Source: Flavihumibacter petaseus NBRC 106054
GTDB taxonomy: Bacteria > Bacteroidota > Bacteroidia > Chitinophagales > Chitinophagaceae
Direction: 5' to 3'
Length of the DNA stretch: 64,000 bases
NCBI RefSeq assembly: GCF_000974785.1
Contig: NZ_BBWV01000001.1
Location: 1,736,001-1,800,000 of the forward strand
Shown here: positions 42,415 to 51,844 of the stretch, piece after piece
Layout of the letters: every line of letters begins with the position of its first letter
Numbering within the stretch: the stretch's first letter is position 1
Made by a program: the position numbers and the translations under genes
Notes under the pieces: generated by a model
The model's input: only the letters and a program-made list of their open reading frames with translations
Databases searched by the model: none
Told to the model about the DNA's origin: nothing

Positions 42415-44103
42415 ATGAACAAGTATCTTTCGATTGCAGACGTTGCCGTTTTCCTCATCTATCTGATAGTAGTAGGCTCATACGGATACTGGATTTACAC
42501 CCGCAAGAAAAAAGCGGTTACCGATACCAAAGACTTCTTCCTCGCGGAAGGTTCACTCACCTGGTGGGCCATTGGCGCCTCCCTGATCGCTTCCAATATT
42601 TCTGCCGAGCAGTTTATTGGCATGAGTGGTAATGGATTTTTTGTGGGTATTGCTGTTGCCGCTTATGAGTGGCTGGCAGCCATTGCCCTGATCATCATTG
42701 CGGTCTGGTTCATTCCGATCTACCTGAAGAACAAGATTTATACGATGCCACAGTTCCTGAAGATGCGGTATAATGAAACCGTGGCGCTGATCATGGCGAT
42801 CTTCTGGTTGTTCCTCTATGTATTTGTGAACCTTACCTCAATTCTTTACCTGGGTGCCATTGCCATCAATGGATTGCTGGGTGGTGAATATCTCCACACA
42901 GTCATGATTGCCCTGGCAATTGCGGCCATCCTGATCACATTGGGTGGTATGAAGGTTATTGGTTATACGGATGTAATCCAGGTTGCGGTGCTGATCATCG
43001 GCGGATTGGCCACTACTTATATGGCGCTATCCATCGTTGGCGAAAAATTTGGTGTGGGAGCTGATGCGATCGCTGGTTTCAAAGTGCTGCTCAAAGATGC
43101 GCCGGAGCATTTTCATATGATCCTGGACAAGCCGACTGCGGCCTCGTCGCAGGAGGATGTCAATAAATACCTGATTCTCCCCGGAATATTAATGTATATC
43201 GCGGGACAATGGATAGTGAACCTGAACTACTGGGGTTGTAACCAGTACATTACCCAGCGGGCGCTGGGGGCTGATCTGCAGACCGCCCGTACCGGTATTT
43301 TGTTTGCGGGTATGCTGAAGCTCATGATGCCCGTAATCGTAATGCTTCCCGGTATTGCGGCTTATGTGCTGTACAAGAATGGTCACCTGCCCCAGCTGGT
43401 GGGCGGCATGGACGGCGCCTATTCAGCAGTACTTGGCTTCCTGCCTTCAGGTTTGAAAGGCCTTTCCGTAGCAGCACTGACAGCAGCCATTGTGGCTTCA
43501 CTGGCAGGCAAGGCCAATAGTATCTCCACGATCTTCACGCTGGATATCTATAAAAAATACATGAATAAGGAGGCCGATGAAGCCAAAATGGTTTGGACCG
43601 GCCGGATGGTCGTGTTGTTTGCGATGATTATTGCCATCCTTTTTACCTGGAATGATCTTCTGGGGATAGGCAGTGCAGGCGGATTTACCTTTATCCAGAA
43701 ATATACCGGCTACATCAGTCCGGGTGTATTTGCCGTATTTATCCTTGGTATGTTCTGGAAACGCACTACTGGAGCCGCTGCTGTCGTGGGAATCCTGCTC
43801 GGATTTGCATTGTCCGTATTTTTCAACGAATTTGCGCCCTTGCTTTTCGGAAACGAAACCTGGCTGTATACCGCTTACTACAACAGTGATGCGAAAGCTT
43901 ACCAGATTCCATTCCTGATCTGTATGGGCTTTGCGTTCTTCTTCACCGTGCCGGTGATGGTAGCGATGAGCCTGACTGGTCCGAAAATTAATCCGAAAGC
44001 ATTTGATCATGAGCCGGGCATGTTTAAAGTGAAGCCAACGACCCTTGTGCAAATAGTGGTTACATTGCTCATTCTCATGGCACTTTATGTGAAATTCTGG
44101 TAA
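42415..44103 (+). CDS. Sodium/sugar cotransporter (SSS/SGLT family)
   Basis: A 562-residue inner-membrane transporter with 13-14 spans: ADVAVFLIYLIVVGSYGYW onward, the SSS consensus TDTKDFFLAEGSLTWWAIGASLIASNISAEQFIGMSG, and WIVNLNYWGCNQYITQRALGA plus LAGKANSISTIFTLDIYKKY. Its position 24 bases after araA indicates arabinose uptake coupled to sodium. No ABC arabinose importer is encoded here, so this is the expected entry route for the monosaccharide. Confidence 0.95.
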   Translation: MNKYLSIADVAVFLIYLIVVGSYGYWIYTRKKKAVTDTKDFFLAEGSLTWWAIGASLIASNISAEQFIGMSGNGFFVGIAVAAYEWLAAIALIIIAVWFIPIYLKNKIYTMPQFLKMRYNETVALIMAIFWLFLYVFVNLTSILYLGAIAINGLLGGEYLHTVMIALAIAAILITLGGMKVIGYTDVIQVAVLIIGGLATTYMALSIVGEKFGVGADAIAGFKVLLKDAPEHFHMILDKPTAASSQEDVNKYLILPGILMYIAGQWIVNLNYWGCNQYITQRALGADLQTARTGILFAGMLKLMMPVIVMLPGIAAYVLYKNGHLPQLVGGMDGAYSAVLGFLPSGLKGLSVAALTAAIVASLAGKANSISTIFTLDIYKKYMNKEADEAKMVWTGRMVVLFAMIIAILFTWNDLLGIGSAGGFTFIQKYTGYISPGVFAVFILGMFWKRTTGAAAVVGILLGFALSVFFNEFAPLLFGNETWLYTAYYNSDAKAYQIPFLICMGFAFFFTVPVMVAMSLTGPKINPKAFDHEPGMFKVKPTTLVQIVVTLLILMALYVKFW

Positions 44104-44124
44104 TTTAGAAGTTATACGACTGCG

Positions 44125-44814
44125 ATGTCTAGAATCGAATACAAAAACTATGATCGCTTTTTGCTGGCAGTAGATTGCATCATTTTCGGTTTCGATGGAA
44201 ATAGTTTAAAAGCCCTGCTGATCAAGCGGGGCTTTGAACCTGAAAAGGGGAAGTGGTCACTGATGGGCGGTTTTGCCGCCCAGGACGAAAGCATTGATCA
44301 GGCAGCTGGCAGGATCCTGCTGAACCTGACCGGACTGGACCAGATCTACATGGAGCAATTGCATTGCTTCGGTGAGGTCGATCGCGATCCGGGTGGAAGG
44401 GTTATTTCCCTGGCATATTTCGCATTGATCAAAATTGATGATTCCGATGGCGAAAAGCTGGAACAGCATAATGCCAAATGGGTAGACCTGCGGAAGCTGC
44501 CCGCGCTGATCTTTGATCATCGCCAGATGATCCGGCTGGCTAAGGAGCGGTTGCAGCAAAAGGTATCCAATCACCCGATTGGGTTTGAGTTGCTGCCACA
44601 TAAGTTTACCTTGCAGCAGTTGCAGGCCCTGTATGAAGCCGTTTATGAAACGAATTTCGACAAGCGCAACTTTACCCGGAAGATATTGTCCCTCGGCGTT
44701 TTACAGCGGCTTGACGAAAAGGAAAAAGCTTCGTCGAAGAAAGGCGCTTTTTACTATGTGTTTGATAAAAAGAAATATAAACGCCTGGAAAGCGAGGGCA
44801 TCAAATTTATCTGA
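44125..44814 (+). CDS. araR: Nudix-fold transcriptional regulator of arabinose genes (AraR-like)
   Basis: A 229-residue protein with an N-terminal Nudix fold and a C-terminal winged helix (LTLQQLQALYEAVYETNFDKRNF onward), the layout of NrtR and Bacteroidota AraR. In the Nudix box, GGFAAQDESIDQAAGRILLNLTGL lacks the catalytic REUXEE residues, so it is very likely a ligand sensor, not a hydrolase. By family analogy it senses L-arabinose and derepresses or activates this cluster. It ends the sugar operon 22 bases after the transporter. Confidence 0.88.
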   Translation: MSRIEYKNYDRFLLAVDCIIFGFDGNSLKALLIKRGFEPEKGKWSLMGGFAAQDESIDQAAGRILLNLTGLDQIYMEQLHCFGEVDRDPGGRVISLAYFALIKIDDSDGEKLEQHNAKWVDLRKLPALIFDHRQMIRLAKERLQQKVSNHPIGFELLPHKFTLQQLQALYEAVYETNFDKRNFTRKILSLGVLQRLDEKEKASSKKGAFYYVFDKKKYKRLESEGIKFI

Positions 44815-44822
44815 ACAGCAGG

Positions 44823-45440
44823 TTAATTACGGCTGATATTAAAAATCGGAACAGGAGGATCAAGATATTGATCCTCTTCCGGTTTCTGGTAGATCTTGTA
44901 CACCACCTCCATTCCCTCCACTACTTTTCCAAACGCAGCGTAACCCTGCCCGTCAGAATTGTTCACGCCGCCAAAGTCCAGTCCCGGTTGGGTGGTAAGA
45001 CAGATAAAAAATTCAGAAGTTCCGGTTCCAGGTTCATTTCGGGCCAGGGAAATTGTACCCGTTTCATGATGAATGCCGGTAGTCGCTGTGGATTCATGGG
45101 GGATAGCGGGCAGCGTTGGTCTTTTTTTTCTGCGGTTCCATAGTCCGCCCTGAAGTAGCTCAGCCTTTGGGGCATTCGAAGGCTGGTTGGTTACAGTAAG
45201 GGCGCGGTAAAAGGAAGTGTTTTCGTACCTGCCGGCGTCTACCAATGCAAGAAAGGCAGCTACAGTTTTAGGGGCTTTATCTGCGAACAGTTCAATAATG
45301 ATTTTTCCATCGGGAGTTTCGATAGATATGCGCGGATTGCCCTGGGGTGATTGGGGATGACAACCGGCCAGGAACAGCAGGAGCATGCAGGAGATCACCG
45401 CAGGTGCGGCCAGCCGGGAAATGGGAAACAAAAATTTCAT
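44823..45440 (-). CDS. Cyclophilin-type peptidyl-prolyl isomerase, lipoprotein
   Basis: A 205-residue cyclophilin with a lipoprotein signal (CMLLLFLAGCHPQ). Characteristic segments: GKIIIELFADKAPKTVAAFLALVD, SFYRALTV, ETGTISLARNEPGTGTSEFFICLT and AAFGKVVEGMEVVYKI. It assists folding of proline-containing proteins in the periplasm. Reads opposite to the ara cluster, whose last gene ends 8 bases away. Confidence 0.92.
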   Translation of the reverse strand: MKFLFPISRLAAPAVISCMLLLFLAGCHPQSPQGNPRISIETPDGKIIIELFADKAPKTVAAFLALVDAGRYENTSFYRALTVTNQPSNAPKAELLQGGLWNRRKKRPTLPAIPHESTATTGIHHETGTISLARNEPGTGTSEFFICLTTQPGLDFGGVNNSDGQGYAAFGKVVEGMEVVYKIYQKPEEDQYLDPPVPIFNISRN

Positions 45441-45613
45441 ATTGCCATATCTGCGAGGTAAAATTCGGAAAAATCTACCAACGATATACTATTTAAAGAG
45501 ATGCACCTCAGCAGGCAGAAGTGATTTGCCGGTAACGGTTAACTACAGCCGAATGTAGAATTCCGTTCACATTTTGTTAAAGTGTGTTTAACACTCGCGT
45601 CATTTAGCCCGGA

Positions 45614-45621
45614 TACTTTTG
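45614..45621 (+). promoter_or_regulatory. Bacteroidota -7 promoter box of the SusC operon
   Basis: TACTTTTG is an exact TAnnTTTG match, 28 bases before the susC ATG. This is the promoter for the SusC/SusD/HD-oxygenase operon. A -33 TTTG at normal spacing is not obvious. Confidence 0.6.
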
Positions 45622-45649
45622 CCGCAAATCAACATCAAAGCAACTCTTT

Positions 45650-48600
45650 ATGAGAAAGATTACAAACAGGTGCCTCAGGCACTTGTGGTTACTCTTATTG
45701 CTCTGCTTTCCGCTTCTTATGCAGGCACAGCAAACGTTATCCGGTAAAATAGTATCACAGAAAGATCAGGCACCGGTTTCCGGTATTACCGTTACCATAA
45801 AGGGCGGTAAGAAAGGCACAGCGTCCGGTGTTGACGGCAGCTTCCAGCTGGCCGCAAAAGCCGGTGATGTGCTGGTGATATCGGGCGTTGGCATTACCAC
45901 GCAGGAAGTAACTGTGGGAGATGATGGACGCATAACCATTGCCGTCAATCAGGCAGCCAACGCACTGAATGAAGTGGTGGTGACAGCACTGGGAGTAAAG
46001 AAAGACAAGAAAAAAGTTGGATATGCAACCCAGGAAGTAAAAGGGGAAGACCTGGTGAAAGCCCGGGAGCCTAATGCCATCAATGGTTTGGTGGGGAAGG
46101 TTTCTGGACTTACCGTTGGCGCATCACCCGAACTGCTGGGCAACCCGAATGTACTGTTGCGCGGTACGGGAATCACCCTGTATGTTGTTGATGGTGTTCC
46201 GATCAACTCGGATACCTGGAATATTTCACCTGATGATATTGAATCCTATACCGTACTCAAGGGGGCGACAGCTTCTGCGCTGTACGGTTATCGCGGGCAG
46301 AATGGCGCGATCATGATCACCACGAAAAGAGGTTCAAAAGACAGGCGCGGGTTTTCCATTGAGTTTAACAGCAGTACAATGTTCGAAAAAGGATTCAATG
46401 CAATTCCCAGGACCCAGGATATGTATGGCCCCGGTGATCACGGTAAATATGCTTTTGTTGATGGAAAGGGTGGTGGCACCAATGACGCAGACTATGATGT
46501 TTGGGGACCTAAGTTTGAAGGTCAGCTGATACCCCAATACGATTCTCCGATTGATCCTCAGACCGGCGAACGTATCCCCACACCATGGGTCGCCCGTGGC
46601 AAAGATAACCTCGAGCGCTTCCTGCAGACAGGGTTGTTGTCTACAAACAGTATTGCCATTTCTTCCAAGTCTGACAAGTCTGATCTGCGTTTCGGTATTG
46701 CTCACAGTTACCAGAAGGGTATCGTCCCCAATACTCAACTGAATATTACAAACTTCAATTTTTCAGCCGGGTATAATTTTAGTGACAAGCTCCGACTGGA
46801 ATCTTATATCAACTACAATCGGCAGTATACGCCTAATATTCCGGATGTTACCTATGGTCCGAATAGTATGATTTATAATATCACGATCTGGGCAGGGGCG
46901 GACTGGAACGTTGACGACATGCGGAATTACTGGCAGCCAGGTAAGGAAGGCGTTCAATCAATCTATGCGGAGTATCAGCGTTACCACAATCCTTATTTCA
47001 TGAGTTATGAATGGTTACGCGGACATTATAAGAATGATGTGAACGGAAACCTGAAGCTGACCTACAAGCTTAACAACAATATCGATTTCCATTTGCGTAC
47101 ACAGGTTACCACATATGACCTGCTGCGCACGGAGAAAATGCCCTTTAGTGCTCACCCTTATGGACGGGAAGAAGGTCTGGGTGACTACAGGGAAGACAGA
47201 AGAGCGCTTTTCGAAAATAATACCGACTTCCTCGCAACCTATAACAAGAACAAGCTGGTTGGGGACATAAGCCTGCGTGCATCGGTGGGTGGAAACGCCC
47301 GTTCGTTCAAATACAGCAGCAGCTACGTTAGTACCGATTACCTCAATGTGCCGGAGTTGTATACGTTCACTAATAGCAGAAATCCTATCAAAGCCAGTAA
47401 TTTCCGTTCAGACATGCTTGTGTTGAGTGGCTATGGCTATGTAGACATTGGGTTCAGCAAGTATGCCAACCTTTCTCTGACGGGCCGCGTAGATAAACTC
47501 TCAACACTGCCACAGGGAAACAACACCTACTTCTACCCCTCGGCCGCACTCAGCACCGTAGTGAGTGACTATCTCGAACTTCCTGATTTTATTTCTTTCC
47601 TGAAATTCCGTGGATCATATGCCAACGTAAAAGGAGGACTGACCAGCGCAACCATCGGAGCTACTCCGGGCGCGTCGTATCCTGTTGGTTATGGCATGCA
47701 GTATTATTCCTCTTACGAGGGTCCATCATATCAAAACTCTTCGATTTACAGTACGCCGATTGTATATGATAATAAAGCTGGTGCATATTATACCCCCACA
47801 ATTAACAACCCAAACATTCAGCCTTTTACGAGCAAAGCACTGGAAATAGGTGTTGATGTGAGGTTTCTGCAAAACCGTCTTGGTTTTGATGTAACTCACT
47901 TTGTTAACAACGATGGCCCTGGCATTTACCTGTTGCCGCGTTCGGAAGCAACCGGATTCACTAGTGAGCTGGCAAATGGAGTTAAGACAAAAAAAACCGG
48001 TTGGGAAGTAACAGCTACTGGTGTGCCACTTCGTAGTGCAAAAGGATTAAACTGGAACATCATGGCAAACTGGTCAACCTTCACAGAAAAGTTCACCAGT
48101 TTCTTTCCAGATGTTGATGTTTACAAGACCTATTTCAGAGCAGGTGACCGGGTTGACAAACTGTATGGATCTGCGTTTGTAAGAACACCCGATGGACAGA
48201 TAATAAATGATGCCGGTGGTCGCCCTTTGCGCTCTCCAGTTGCACAGTATTTAGGTAATGGTAACCCTGATTGGGTTTGGTCTATGATCAACAACTTTTC
48301 ATATAGAGGAATCAGCCTGGGCTTTCAGTTCGATGGTCGGGTAGGAGGTCATATGGTCAATTACATCCAGCAGCAGACTTACCGTGGTGGCCGCCATATC
48401 AATACCGTAGAAGGAAAGATGGGAGAAGCGCGTTACCAGGACTATCTTGGTGTGAAATCGTGGATGGGCGAGGGTGTTGTTGTGAGCAACGGAGCAGCAA
48501 TTGAATATGATGTGGATGGTAAAGTGACCAACTACAAAGACCTGCAATATGCGCCGAACACCATAAAAACCTATCTGCAGGACTATATCAGTTTCTTCTA

Positions 48601-48859
48601 CAATACCAATGAAGCAAATATTATTGAAAAGACATTTAGCAAACTTCGTGAAGTAACGATAGGTTACAGCATTCCTCAGCAGGTATTAGTTAAAAGCTTT
48701 ATCAAGCAGGCGTCTATCACACTGGTGGGCCGCAATCTCCTCTACTTTTCCAAATATAAGGACGTTGACATCGATCAGTATGCCAACTCCACTATGAGTT
48801 CTTCGCTTCAAACACCAACTACCAAAAGGTATGGCGTAAATATTAACCTTACTTTTTAA
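45650..48859 (+). CDS. SusC/RagA-type TonB-dependent transporter
   Basis: A 1069-residue outer-membrane receptor. Signal peptide LWLLLLLCFPLLMQAQ, a carboxypeptidase-regulatory-like N-terminal domain (LSGKIVSQKDQAPVSGITVTI), the TonB-box region (NEVVVTALGVKKDKKKVGYATQEV), plug (VLLRGTGITLYVVDGVPINSD) and a 22-strand barrel ending GVNINLTF. SusC proteins import large ligands with the SusD lid. It is first in an operon with SusD and a PhnZ-like oxygenase (8-base spacing to the latter), so its ligand is more likely a phosphonate-containing molecule than a glycan. Confidence 0.95.
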   Translation: MRKITNRCLRHLWLLLLLCFPLLMQAQQTLSGKIVSQKDQAPVSGITVTIKGGKKGTASGVDGSFQLAAKAGDVLVISGVGITTQEVTVGDDGRITIAVNQAANALNEVVVTALGVKKDKKKVGYATQEVKGEDLVKAREPNAINGLVGKVSGLTVGASPELLGNPNVLLRGTGITLYVVDGVPINSDTWNISPDDIESYTVLKGATASALYGYRGQNGAIMITTKRGSKDRRGFSIEFNSSTMFEKGFNAIPRTQDMYGPGDHGKYAFVDGKGGGTNDADYDVWGPKFEGQLIPQYDSPIDPQTGERIPTPWVARGKDNLERFLQTGLLSTNSIAISSKSDKSDLRFGIAHSYQKGIVPNTQLNITNFNFSAGYNFSDKLRLESYINYNRQYTPNIPDVTYGPNSMIYNITIWAGADWNVDDMRNYWQPGKEGVQSIYAEYQRYHNPYFMSYEWLRGHYKNDVNGNLKLTYKLNNNIDFHLRTQVTTYDLLRTEKMPFSAHPYGREEGLGDYREDRRALFENNTDFLATYNKNKLVGDISLRASVGGNARSFKYSSSYVSTDYLNVPELYTFTNSRNPIKASNFRSDMLVLSGYGYVDIGFSKYANLSLTGRVDKLSTLPQGNNTYFYPSAALSTVVSDYLELPDFISFLKFRGSYANVKGGLTSATIGATPGASYPVGYGMQYYSSYEGPSYQNSSIYSTPIVYDNKAGAYYTPTINNPNIQPFTSKALEIGVDVRFLQNRLGFDVTHFVNNDGPGIYLLPRSEATGFTSELANGVKTKKTGWEVTATGVPLRSAKGLNWNIMANWSTFTEKFTSFFPDVDVYKTYFRAGDRVDKLYGSAFVRTPDGQIINDAGGRPLRSPVAQYLGNGNPDWVWSMINNFSYRGISLGFQFDGRVGGHMVNYIQQQTYRGGRHINTVEGKMGEARYQDYLGVKSWMGEGVVVSNGAAIEYDVDGKVTNYKDLQYAPNTIKTYLQDYISFFYNTNEANIIEKTFSKLREVTIGYSIPQQVLVKSFIKQASITLVGRNLLYFSKYKDVDIDQYANSTMSSSLQTPTTKRYGVNINLTF

Positions 48860-48877
48860 CCGTTCAAGTATAACAAC

Positions 48878-50440
48878 ATGAAAAGGATAACCACCATACT
48901 TCCGATCACCATTGCAGTGCTGGCAGTTTTCAGTGGGTGCAACAAGAAAATGGAAGAATATGAACAGAATCCGAATGGCGCGGAAAGTGTGAATTCCGCG
49001 CTGATATTCAGAGGCATTGCCAGCGACATGAATAATGACGAGCCCTGGAGTCTGATCAGCCGCTGGAATCAGTTTGACTGTTGTAATTATAACTATTACG
49101 GTGATCAGCGATATGACTGGACAGGTGCATCACTAAATTACCTGACTTTGGAGAATGTACAGAAAATGGAAGAGGAAGCTGCTAAAAGGGGATTACCTGC
49201 GATAAATCCTTATGCTGCAATTGGTAAATTCCAACGCGCTTTCTTTTTCTATCGCATGACAAGTCTGGTAGGCGATCTTCCGCTCACGGAAGCGCTAAAA
49301 GGAAAAGACAACGTGCATCCGGCATATGATACACAAAAGTCCATTTTTCAACAGATATTGACTTGGCTGGACGATGCCAATAATGAACTGACACAATTGC
49401 TCACCACTGGAGATAAATCGCTGGATGGAGACATTTATTATGATAATGATTTGCGTCAGTGGCAGAAGGCAGTGAACTCCTTCCGGCTTCGGGTAATCAT
49501 CGCCCTTAGCAAGAAAATTGACGATGGCGACCTGAACCTGAAATCCCAACTGGCGAATATCGTTTCGGACAAATCAGGCTACCCGATTTTCGAAAGCAGC
49601 GACGATGATCTGCAGTATATCTATAGCTCCTTCAACAAGTATCCGTCCAATCCGGACAATCTGGGATTCGATGCAACCCGGTATAATATGTCTGCCACCT
49701 ACCTAGACAACCTGGTAATGTTAAAGGACCCCCGGACGTATATAACGGCAGAACCAGCCACTTACCAGTTGAGAACCAATCACAAAACACCTTCAGATAT
49801 TACAGCATATGTAGGTGCACCCAGTGGTGAAGACCTGGCCAATATGTCAAGCAAGATGTCTGATGTTGACAACGCAGCCTATTCCGTTCGCAGCCGCGGG
49901 CGTTACTACAGTTCTTATTCAGCTGAGCCGGGCATTCTTATTGGTTTTGCGGAACAATGCTTTAACATTGCAGAAGCGATCAATCGGGGATGGATAAACG
50001 GAGACGCAGAAGAGTACTATAAGAAAGGAATCAAAGCTTCACTCCGGTTTTATGGCGTGCCGGTTGATGCTCCTGGTACAGTCTCGAAGAACTATGATGG
50101 CATGAACTATTCCATTCCCTTTGATTTTGAAGGGGTTTACTATCAGCAGCCTACTGTTAAATACAAAGGAAATTCACCTGTCGGATTGAAACAGATCCTG
50201 ATGCAGAAATACCTGGCATTTTTCCAGGGGTCCGGATGGGAGGCCTATTTCAACTGGCGCCGGACAGGAATTCCTGAATTTTCTACCGGTGTCGGAACTG
50301 GCAATAGTGGTGTGATTCCCAAGCGTTTTCAGTATCCGGTAAGTGAGCGGGACAATAACACCGAAAATAACGCCAAAGCGGTGTCTGACCAGTATGGCGG
50401 AAGCGATGATATAAATGCAAGCATGTGGCTGATCAAATAA
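48878..50440 (+). CDS. SusD/RagB-type substrate-binding lipoprotein
   Basis: A 520-residue surface lipoprotein (signal ending AVLAVFSGC, Cys21) with TPR-like helices of SusD: FQRAFFFYRMTSLVGDLPLTEAL, DDANNELTQLL and WQKAVNSFRLRVIIALS, and the C-terminal YQQPTVKYKGNSPVGLKQILMQKYLAFFQG region. It belongs to the SusD-like group of the nutrient-binding outer-membrane lipoproteins and forms the lid of the SusC barrel 18 bases upstream. Ends 8 bases before the HD gene. Confidence 0.93.
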   Translation: MKRITTILPITIAVLAVFSGCNKKMEEYEQNPNGAESVNSALIFRGIASDMNNDEPWSLISRWNQFDCCNYNYYGDQRYDWTGASLNYLTLENVQKMEEEAAKRGLPAINPYAAIGKFQRAFFFYRMTSLVGDLPLTEALKGKDNVHPAYDTQKSIFQQILTWLDDANNELTQLLTTGDKSLDGDIYYDNDLRQWQKAVNSFRLRVIIALSKKIDDGDLNLKSQLANIVSDKSGYPIFESSDDDLQYIYSSFNKYPSNPDNLGFDATRYNMSATYLDNLVMLKDPRTYITAEPATYQLRTNHKTPSDITAYVGAPSGEDLANMSSKMSDVDNAAYSVRSRGRYYSSYSAEPGILIGFAEQCFNIAEAINRGWINGDAEEYYKKGIKASLRFYGVPVDAPGTVSKNYDGMNYSIPFDFEGVYYQQPTVKYKGNSPVGLKQILMQKYLAFFQGSGWEAYFNWRRTGIPEFSTGVGTGNSGVIPKRFQYPVSERDNNTENNAKAVSDQYGGSDDINASMWLIK

Positions 50441-50448
50441 TACATCCT

Positions 50449-51033
50449 ATGCAAACACCAGAAGCTGTAACCCGGGAAATATTTACCCTGTTTGAATTGC
50501 AGGGTGCAAAGGAATATGCCGGTGAAAAGGTATCGCAGCTGGAACACATGTACCAGGCGGCAATACTGGCTATGGAAGAAGGCTGTGAGGACGAAATCGT
50601 CCTTGCGGCCTTCCTGCATGATATCGGACACTTGCTGCCGTCAGAGGAAACAGTGATGACAGGTACTGACGGGAAGCACTATGGCGTAACCGACCATGAG
50701 CAACTGGGCGCGGACTGGCTTCAGCGGCGCGGGGCAGGAGAACGCATGTGCAAACTGATCGCGTCACATGTTACAGCCAAACGCTACCTGACTTTTGCTG
50801 ATCCGCTTTATTACAATCAGTTATCCGAAGCCAGCAAACAAACACTCACCCTGCAGGGTGGTGTAATGACAGCTGCCGAAGCTGCGACGTTTGAGGCGGA
50901 TGACCTGTTCGAGTGGTATATCAGGATGCGCCGATGGGACGAAGCGGCCAAGGAGCAGCATCAGCCTGTTGATCAACTTAAGCTGCTGGAACAGAAATTG
51001 TATCAGTACCTGAAAAACAGGGCGGAAGCTTAG
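50449..51033 (+). CDS. PhnZ-like HD-domain phosphonate oxygenase
   Basis: A 194-residue HD protein. I choose ATG 50449, 8 bases after susD. The longer frame from 50425 would overlap SusD. The sequence EYAGEKVSQLEHMYQAA keeps Y23 and E26, matching the substrate-gating Tyr24/Glu27 of PhnZ (recalled numbering). The HD metal ligands are H33, H57-D58, H83 and H107, with YGVTDHEQLGAD, HVTAKRYL and WDEAAK following as in PhnZ. PhnZ is a mixed-valence di-iron oxygenase that cleaves the C-P bond of (R)-1-hydroxy-2-aminoethylphosphonate to glycine and phosphate. No PhnY-type hydroxylase is present, so the substrate may arrive hydroxylated or differ. Confidence 0.85.
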   Translation: MQTPEAVTREIFTLFELQGAKEYAGEKVSQLEHMYQAAILAMEEGCEDEIVLAAFLHDIGHLLPSEETVMTGTDGKHYGVTDHEQLGADWLQRRGAGERMCKLIASHVTAKRYLTFADPLYYNQLSEASKQTLTLQGGVMTAAEAATFEADDLFEWYIRMRRWDEAAKEQHQPVDQLKLLEQKLYQYLKNRAEA

Positions 51034-51066
51034 TCAGGCAGGATAAGATTCAACCGACAATACAAA

Positions 51067-51100
51067 AACGGGCTTTCATTTGAAAGCCCGTTCTGTTTTT
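51067..51100. terminator. Bidirectional terminator at the phosphonate locus
   Basis: A perfect 12-bp stem (51067-51078 with 51081-51092) with a 2-base loop, then CTGTTTTT on the plus strand and a run of A before it, so it can end both the SusC-SusD-HD operon and the converging three-gene operon. Confidence 0.88.
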
Positions 51101-51118
51101 GTGGACGGTTGCTGTTGA

Positions 51119-51844
51119 CTATAATACAATTGGTGTGGATTCCCTGAGGTGTTTTTCGAGATATTGGCGGAATGCTGCCATGGAGCCGAAGGTCAGATCT
51201 GCTGAAAACGGGTCAAGTTGTTCCGCTGAATGGGTACCATTGGTTACACAGCAGGAATATAAGACACCGGCATTTTTACCTGACTGTATATCCGACGGGG
51301 TGTCACCAATATTGATCACTGCCTTACGGTCTTTGATACCGGCAATGTCCATTGCTTTACGGATCATGTCCGGTTCAGGTCTTCCTTTGGCCACTTCATC
51401 GCTTGCGATGGAAATATCAACAATGCCATCCCGCATCCAGCCGAGTTTCCCCAGGATGATATCAACGACTTTCCTGTAAAATCCGGTTGTCAGCGCGATG
51501 GTAACACCTTTTTCATGGAGGAAGCTGAACAGATCAAGGCAGCCTTCGGTTGGCGTGATGGGGTGGTGCAGGTAATGCTCTTCGAGGATGTTACGAAACA
51601 AAGCATAGGATGCATCAACCTGGTGATTCCATTCATCTGTTCGTCCACCGATTTGCCGTTCCCAGAAGGTTTCAAATACATGTCGCTTTGACCAACCCTG
51701 TACCGAAAGGATCTCATCGTCGGTTATGTCAAGTCCGCTTTTTCGGGCGCTGATCGAAAAGCACATTTCCACCTCATGGTTGTCGGTTACAGTGGTTCCT
51801 GCCATGTCGCAGACCACCAGTTTCAGTTCCTGCATTGGTTTCAT
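51119..51844 (-). CDS. PhnX-like phosphonatase (HAD, TIGR03351 type)
   Basis: A 241-residue HAD hydrolase with CDMAGTTVTD at the start (nucleophile D13; the second Asp is Ala, the signature of phosphonatases such as PhnX). K53 in GWSKRHV occupies the same number as the Schiff-base lysine of Bacillus cereus PhnX (K53), an agreement that favours true C-P hydrolysis of an aldehyde such as phosphonoacetaldehyde. Other motifs: ALTTGFYRKV, KGRPEPDMIRKAM and NIGDTPSDIQSGKNAG. Last gene of a minus-strand operon, coupled to the FAD enzyme by a 1-base overlap. Confidence 0.86.
   Translation of the reverse strand: MKPMQELKLVVCDMAGTTVTDNHEVEMCFSISARKSGLDITDDEILSVQGWSKRHVFETFWERQIGGRTDEWNHQVDASYALFRNILEEHYLHHPITPTEGCLDLFSFLHEKGVTIALTTGFYRKVVDIILGKLGWMRDGIVDISIASDEVAKGRPEPDMIRKAMDIAGIKDRKAVINIGDTPSDIQSGKNAGVLYSCCVTNGTHSAEQLDPFSADLTFGSMAAFRQYLEKHLRESTPIVL

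Noticed and set aside
45650-50440. Assigning the SusC/SusD pair to the neighbouring arabinose cluster
   Set aside because: A convergent cyclophilin gene separates them, while the pair runs straight into the PhnZ-like gene with 8-base spacing. Arabinose use remains a fallback hypothesis only.
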